Below, piece after piece: positions 5,201-8,550 of a stretch of 8,550 bases of DNA. A program made the translations under genes and the position numbers. Origin of the DNA: Anaerolinea sp. (lineage in GTDB: Bacteria; Chloroflexota; Anaerolineae; Anaerolineales; Anaerolineaceae); the NCBI GenBank assembly GCA_013824385.1, contig PNNU01000125.1:1-8550 (forward strand), in the 5' to 3' direction. Position 1 is the first letter of the stretch; the number at the start of each line of letters is the position of its first letter. The notes beneath the pieces were generated by a model that worked only from the letters and a program-made list of their open reading frames with translations, did not search any database and was not told where the DNA came from.

Positions 5201-7832
5201 TAGTGTTGATCTTGATAATGTCCTTTTTCAATCTCCCATGTCATACACAAAGGCACCTACTGCAATGCAGCTTCCCGAATTAAAGCTTGCGGCCCAAACA
5301 ATTGGTGGTACATGGTCAGCTATGTTTAACCGCTTGTCTTCAGTAAATACTAGTCAAACCTTCGGAACAATCGTTTGGTATCTCGTTTTGTTTATTTTGG
5401 GATTATTGGTTTTTCCATTGGTGTTTACGGTTTTCTCCGGTTTGCTTGATCGCGGTTATCCATTGGCAAGAATGGCTGCGCTATTGTTGACGGCCTGGGT
5501 TTCGTGGCTATTAAGCAGTCTGAATATTCTGCCATTTACTCGATGGTCGATATTGCTTGCAATTACATTATTGGTAGCAATCAGCGTGTACTTTGGATTG
5601 CGTAAGAAAGCCGATCTGATTCAATATTTCAAATTAAGTTGGAAATATTTACTAAGTGTAGAAATAATCTTTGCCATTGCTTTTGTATTTATGCTCTTGA
5701 TCAGAATCAATAACCCCGATCTCTGGCAGCCCTGGAGGGGAGGCGAGAAACCGATGGATTTTGCATTTTTTAATGCTGTGTTGAAATCGGTTTACTTCCC
5801 TCCTGAAAATCCCTGGTTCTCAGGCCATTACTTAAACTATTACTATTATGGATTTGTAATGGCAGCGATCCCCACCAAACTAATTGGAATTGTGCCATCT
5901 ATTGCCTATAATCTGATTTTGCCCAGTTGGTATGCCATGACCGGGATTGGCATCTTCTGCATTGGATTCAACATGGTCACTGGTTTAAGCCATTCAAATG
6001 GCCTATATGGACATTTCCCGTTCACCTCTTGGAGTGCAACTACTCATATTGAGAAAGTTGCAAGAAAATGGGCCTATTTCGCGGGAGTTTTCGCGATGTT
6101 GGCTGTGATCCTTTTCGGAAACCTTTACGAAAACAAAATCTTTTTCAGGCATCTGCCTGATATGGTGCCGGCAAACTGGGTTGAAGAAAATCCTAATAAT
6201 CCCTCAGGCGGCAAGCTCATTGGAGCATGGGACGTGCTGATCGGAAAGTCAGAATTGCCAGGTGACAACGGGGAATGGTATTTTGAGGCTTCCCGTCCAA
6301 TTTTGAATGGCAAGGAAGACACCCCCATTGCAGAGTTCCCTTATTTCACTTATTTATACGGCGACATGCATCCACACATGCTTACCATGCTTTATTATGC
6401 CCTTGCCTTCGGATGGATGCTCTCACTCTTGATGTATCCCATTACAAGGATGAAATGGCCTGAGAGAATTCTTGGCATCTGTGTGGCGGCAATTATATTT
6501 GGAAGTTTTTCAGCATCACATACCTGGGATTTTTATCCATTTCTTGGATTAGGTGTCCTTACACTTATTTGGAGTATCTGGCAGTCAAAACCTGGTCCAA
6601 TTCGAGAAACCATCAAAATCGTTACTGGCTTTGTGATTGCATTTGTTGTTCTCGCGGTTTTATTCTATGCGCCATTTTCTCACTGGTTTAAAACAGAATA
6701 TATGTCCATTGAATTTTGGAAGGGGGCTAAAACACCCCTTGCCGATTATATAGTAGTGTATGGCCTATCCCTATTCATCATGGTCAGCCTTTTGGTAAAA
6801 GAAAGTGCTGGTGATCTGCGGTCAGCTTATCGCAAATGGCCAGATAATACAACCGTCACAAAAATAGTCGTGCTAATCTCACTGGTGTTAATTTACCTGG
6901 TCTCCACATTGATATGGAAATCTGGGTATCAGGTATTCAGGCTTGCATTATTTTTGCTGATCGGCCTTGGATACCAAATCTTCTTCAAACGTGGTCAATC
7001 AAAACTGCACAAGATAACCTGGATACTTTACAGCCTCGGTCTCTTGCTAACGCTGTTGGTAGAAGTGGTTGTTCTTAAAGGCGACACAGGCAGAGCAAAC
7101 ATGGTTTTCAGAATGTATATCGAAGCCTGGTTCTATTTTGGATTGTCAAGCTGCCTTGCATTGACCATTTTATTGTCGGGGATCAAAAAATGGCCACAAT
7201 GGGCATCCATTCCGTGGCTGACAATTTTAGTCCTTCTGGTTTTTGGCTCGTTAAGTTACCCCTATTTTGCAACCGGAGAAAGATTAACTGATCGTTGGCC
7301 TGGAATCGCAGATCCTCCCAAAACATTGGATGGCACGGCTTTTATTTTGGGCGAATCAGATGGATCTGCACCGGCAATATATGATGATGATGGCAAACCA
7401 GTAAACCTAAGTCATGATTATTATGCCATCCAGTTTATGCAAGATAATATCCTTGGGTCTCCTGTAATTGTTGAAGGAAATACCACTGAATATAAATGGG
7501 GTTCCCGTTTCTCTGTGCATACAGGGTTGCCATCCGTCGTAGGTTGGAGTTGGCACACTCGGCAGCATAATTCTTTAATAAGCGGAGAATTAATCACTAA
7601 GAGGATTGATGAGGTTGCCGAATTCTATAACACGGTAGACCTTGATTCTGCCAAAAAGTTTTTAGCTAAATATGATGTTCAATACATCATTGTTGGCGAC
7701 CTGGAAAGAGTGCATTATTCCACAGAAGGTCTGGCTAAGTTTCAGAATTTAATAAATGAAGGAACGTTAATAATAGTATTCGGTGATAATACAGCGAATA
7801 CCACTACCATTTTTGAGGTCACAAGGAAATAA
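2217..7832 (+). CDS. Giant membrane protein: HhH domain + GT39-like glycosyltransferase + DUF2298 (Chlor_Arch_YYY)
   Basis: The 1,871-residue protein has several parts. Residues 8-66 form a ComEA-like helix-hairpin-helix (DINTADEKQL, AKRIIAFRPY, VWGIDTLTLERI). Residues 67-133 are a Pro/Glu/Thr-rich linker. A GT-C module follows with about 11 membrane segments from 137 to 563; its first outer loop carries NPDERF (165-170), where Asp167/Glu168 are the likely catalytic acids of the GT39/PMT type. Residues 570-1048 are a large extracytoplasmic, beta-rich region ending in ESFTVYDHPKVFIFKK (966-981). About 17 more membrane segments (1051-1682) form a DUF2298 module, with NPDLWQPWRGGEKPMDF (1166-1182), LNYYYYGF (1206-1213), EFPYFTYLYGDMHPHM (1373-1388) and GRANMVFRMYIEAW (1625-1638). 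A soluble tail (1683-1871) holds YIIVGDLERVHY (1823-1834). The first half probably transfers a sugar from a polyprenyl-phosphate carrier at the outer membrane face; the acceptor and the role of DUF2298 are unknown. GT39 and DUF2298 proteins often occur separately, so this looks like a fusion. The frame is unbroken throughout. Confidence 0.85.
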   Translation: MKSKIHSLIDINTADEKQLVSELKINLRLAKRIIAFRPYKTIDLLNQVWGIDTLTLERIQNLIKVESDVPVEPTTLTAQSAETELSTEQVEILPSVIEPEVPTTNSEFISPSSIFDESPHQKEPVERKEKDKANSTLNLALFFIILIGAFFRFSGINWDQNTHQNPDERFLTQVADQIRLEKNLGAYFDTAHSSMNPINYGTYTYGMLPLFITRITAEVFHQTTFDQLTLVGRTISAVFDLLALWMIYLLAKMLYNKKTGVLAAGLYAAAVLPIQMAHYFTVDSFCTVFVILAIYLALKAIQIKNPNFRLDWQKLVYFGLFGLVVGMAGACKINALPVFAVIILASIIHFFTVRKQRGLATQIGILAAGLLLAAICVFFAFRVLQPYAFTGTGFLGSELNKRWLEIIKEVTNQVAGFSEWPPNHHWTDRPLSYAWVNMVLWGMGIPLGIAGWAGWGWSAWRMWKGEWRCHILPFTWILVYFIWQNMQFWRYMRYFLIIYPFLIMFAAWALIEIFEKTKESRQALTQFKFQFRHPFLGLKSIWKGLSAFALIGIVLLFTYGYAFGFSRIYSRPITRMAASTWIVENIQGPLNLKVDTANGQDSYPISIIHRWTLEPGDEPEISIYPSTNGTVQSVTSEDIRQVGVNIYFGISKQENGDEMVVDGRLPVADDDASTSLEIRFGSITLLKDTPYYFRYKVTNSSTYSLSDVTLQYDENENPKIPLIWDTINQTAGSTEAVLKIIPLEDVRLNRLKINNFEQTFNLTQTSIKVSLLKDGDEANPLSSATQTLTFDQPGISLTPTFVMPEVEISKGSVYQVRYEIIEGGPVRIFAEPFALETTWDDAIPFAIRHFDTLGGIYQPLNFELYEADTPEKRDKMIDILSKTEYLVIPSNRCYDAMPRLPNRYPLTTKYYQELFDCPGCIGNALENKAYELNTPFTSPLGFELVATFVSNPGIGPFQINDQTADESFTVYDHPKVFIFKKTDNFSVENVKALLYSVDLDNVLFQSPMSYTKAPTAMQLPELKLAAQTIGGTWSAMFNRLSSVNTSQTFGTIVWYLVLFILGLLVFPLVFTVFSGLLDRGYPLARMAALLLTAWVSWLLSSLNILPFTRWSILLAITLLVAISVYFGLRKKADLIQYFKLSWKYLLSVEIIFAIAFVFMLLIRINNPDLWQPWRGGEKPMDFAFFNAVLKSVYFPPENPWFSGHYLNYYYYGFVMAAIPTKLIGIVPSIAYNLILPSWYAMTGIGIFCIGFNMVTGLSHSNGLYGHFPFTSWSATTHIEKVARKWAYFAGVFAMLAVILFGNLYENKIFFRHLPDMVPANWVEENPNNPSGGKLIGAWDVLIGKSELPGDNGEWYFEASRPILNGKEDTPIAEFPYFTYLYGDMHPHMLTMLYYALAFGWMLSLLMYPITRMKWPERILGICVAAIIFGSFSASHTWDFYPFLGLGVLTLIWSIWQSKPGPIRETIKIVTGFVIAFVVLAVLFYAPFSHWFKTEYMSIEFWKGAKTPLADYIVVYGLSLFIMVSLLVKESAGDLRSAYRKWPDNTTVTKIVVLISLVLIYLVSTLIWKSGYQVFRLALFLLIGLGYQIFFKRGQSKLHKITWILYSLGLLLTLLVEVVVLKGDTGRANMVFRMYIEAWFYFGLSSCLALTILLSGIKKWPQWASIPWLTILVLLVFGSLSYPYFATGERLTDRWPGIADPPKTLDGTAFILGESDGSAPAIYDDDGKPVNLSHDYYAIQFMQDNILGSPVIVEGNTTEYKWGSRFSVHTGLPSVVGWSWHTRQHNSLISGELITKRIDEVAEFYNTVDLDSAKKFLAKYDVQYIIVGDLERVHYSTEGLAKFQNLINEGTLIIVFGDNTANTTTIFEVTRK

Positions 7833-7901
7833 CTAATTGGCGCGTTTTTTCATTTTTTTTGAACGATTATTGATTAGTTGGTAACCGAAAACCAAAAAAA
7901 A

Positions 7902-7912
7902 GGGAGAGGTGG
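7902..7912 (+). promoter_or_regulatory. Purine-rich ribosome binding site of the last gene
   Basis: GGGAGAGGTGG lies just before the ATG at 7917-7919. It offers GGGAG at a 10-base spacing or AGGTGG at a 4-base spacing. It fixes the start of a gene whose end is outside the window. Confidence 0.65.
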
Positions 7913-7916
7913 ATAA

Positions 7917-8550
7917 ATGTTACTTAATCAATTAAGCAAAGTCAAATGGCTAAGAATTGGGCTATTCTTACTGGCATGTGTTTTTGGAGTTTACGGCGTT
8001 ATTACTAATCATGTGGAATATGCCTTACTAGCCTCATTATCGATTTTTTTTTCATTTATTAATTTAAAAAAGAATAAATCGATTATTAGTGAAAACGTAA
8101 TTCCTAATAAATATCAAGTCAATTCTGATCAATTAGTACTAACGATAACTCTCCTTTTTTATGCCTTAATATTAATTGTAATAGCTGTCTTTTTATCACC
8201 AAAACCGTCAACTGGCATAATTTCATTAATCCTTTGGCTTATTTCCATTGGATTTTTAATTTCAGCTGGGGTTGTCTTTGATGGGGTAAAACCTCTGGCT
8301 TGGGGAGAAAAATTCAGATCTTATGATACAAAAAAGCGTAGAAATATTATCATCGAAATTTCCATCGTTTTTCTGATTACCGCATTTGCTTTTGCTATAC
8401 GTGCAATAAATTTGGACATCTATCCAACTGCTATGCACGGTGACGAAGGTGAAATAGGTATGGAGGCTCTCCGCTTCTTGGGTGTGGGTGAACCAATGTC
8501 ACCTTTTAGTGTTGGTTGGGGTCCGGTCCCTAGAGTATATTATGTAGTAA
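7917..8550 (+). CDS. GT39-like membrane glycosyltransferase (5' part, 3' cut by window edge)
   Basis: The frame runs open from the ATG to the window edge, giving 211 residues (MLLNQLSKVKWLRIGLFLLA at the start). Hydrophobic segments lie at about 10-30, 34-49, 73-94, 100-120 and 144-162. After the last of these, AIRAINLDIYPTAMHGDEGE (160-179) gives the acidic motif of GT39/PMT-like GT-C transferases; Asp176 and Glu177 are the likely catalytic acids in the first large outer loop. GVGEPMSPFSVGWGPVP follows, as is usual before the next helix. Such enzymes take sugars from polyprenyl-phosphate carriers on the outer face of the membrane. Most start with a single helix before the acidic loop, so four extra helices here form an unusual N-terminal extension. 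It lies 84 bases behind the fusion gene in the same direction, probably co-transcribed. Its 5' half is strikingly AT-rich (26 G+C in 120 bases at 8041-8160) with many TTA, ATA and AAT codons. Confidence 0.8.
   Translation, partial: MLLNQLSKVKWLRIGLFLLACVFGVYGVITNHVEYALLASLSIFFSFINLKKNKSIISENVIPNKYQVNSDQLVLTITLLFYALILIVIAVFLSPKPSTGIISLILWLISIGFLISAGVVFDGVKPLAWGEKFRSYDTKKRRNIIIEISIVFLITAFAFAIRAINLDIYPTAMHGDEGEIGMEALRFLGVGEPMSPFSVGWGPVPRVYYVV

Noticed and set aside
7838..7879. T-rich tracts (7845-7850, 7853-7860) as a terminator after the fusion gene
   Set aside because: No stable stem precedes either T run. The only inverted repeat nearby (AACTAAT 7831-7837 with ATTAGTT 7873-7879) has a 35-base loop, AT-rich arms and the T runs inside the loop.

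Overview
The window looks like a piece of chromosome from a Chloroflexota bacterium, most likely of the Anaerolineae type. The main reason is the 1,871-residue membrane protein in the centre. Its second half carries the hallmarks of the Chlor_Arch_YYY / DUF2298 family (a YYYYG motif and a GGEKPMDF loop), a family known mainly from Chloroflexi and Archaea. Base composition is moderately AT-rich. I see no insertion sequence, tRNA, rRNA or CRISPR array.

Layout. (1) 1-462, plus strand: the 3' part of a diguanylate cyclase gene (GGDEF domain with an intact active site and I-site), cut by the left window edge. It is followed by a rho-independent terminator at 547-578, which lies inside the last codons of the next gene. 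(2) 557-1729, minus strand: an Mbeg1-like / DUF2974 alpha/beta-hydrolase (GHSKG nucleophile elbow), convergent with the cyclase gene. Its leader contains a strong inverted repeat (1749-1779) and a 15-base palindrome (1788-1802). (3) 1763-2216: an AT-rich divergent intergenic region. It holds those repeats, a probable decayed 3' end of an unknown minus-strand gene (about 1962-2113), a 7-bp hairpin and a strong Shine-Dalgarno site for the next gene. (4) 2217-7832, plus strand: one very long gene joining a ComEA-like helix-hairpin-helix domain, a cytoplasmic linker, a GT39/PMT-like GT-C glycosyltransferase module, a large extracytoplasmic beta-rich region, and a complete DUF2298 module. (5) 7917-8550, plus strand: the 5' part of another GT39-like membrane glycosyltransferase gene, running off the right edge, with HGDEGE in its first large loop and a very AT-rich 5' half.

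How the parts may work together. The last two genes point the same way, are 84 bases apart and have no convincing terminator between them. They look like the start of an operon for polyprenyl-phosphate-sugar-dependent glycosylation at the outer face of the membrane. The cyclase and the hydrolase are separate units. The most notable item is the HhH-GT39-DUF2298 fusion: its two membrane halves show parallel loop motifs, as if two GT-C enzymes had been joined in one polypeptide. All functional statements rest on motif recognition by eye; no search was run.
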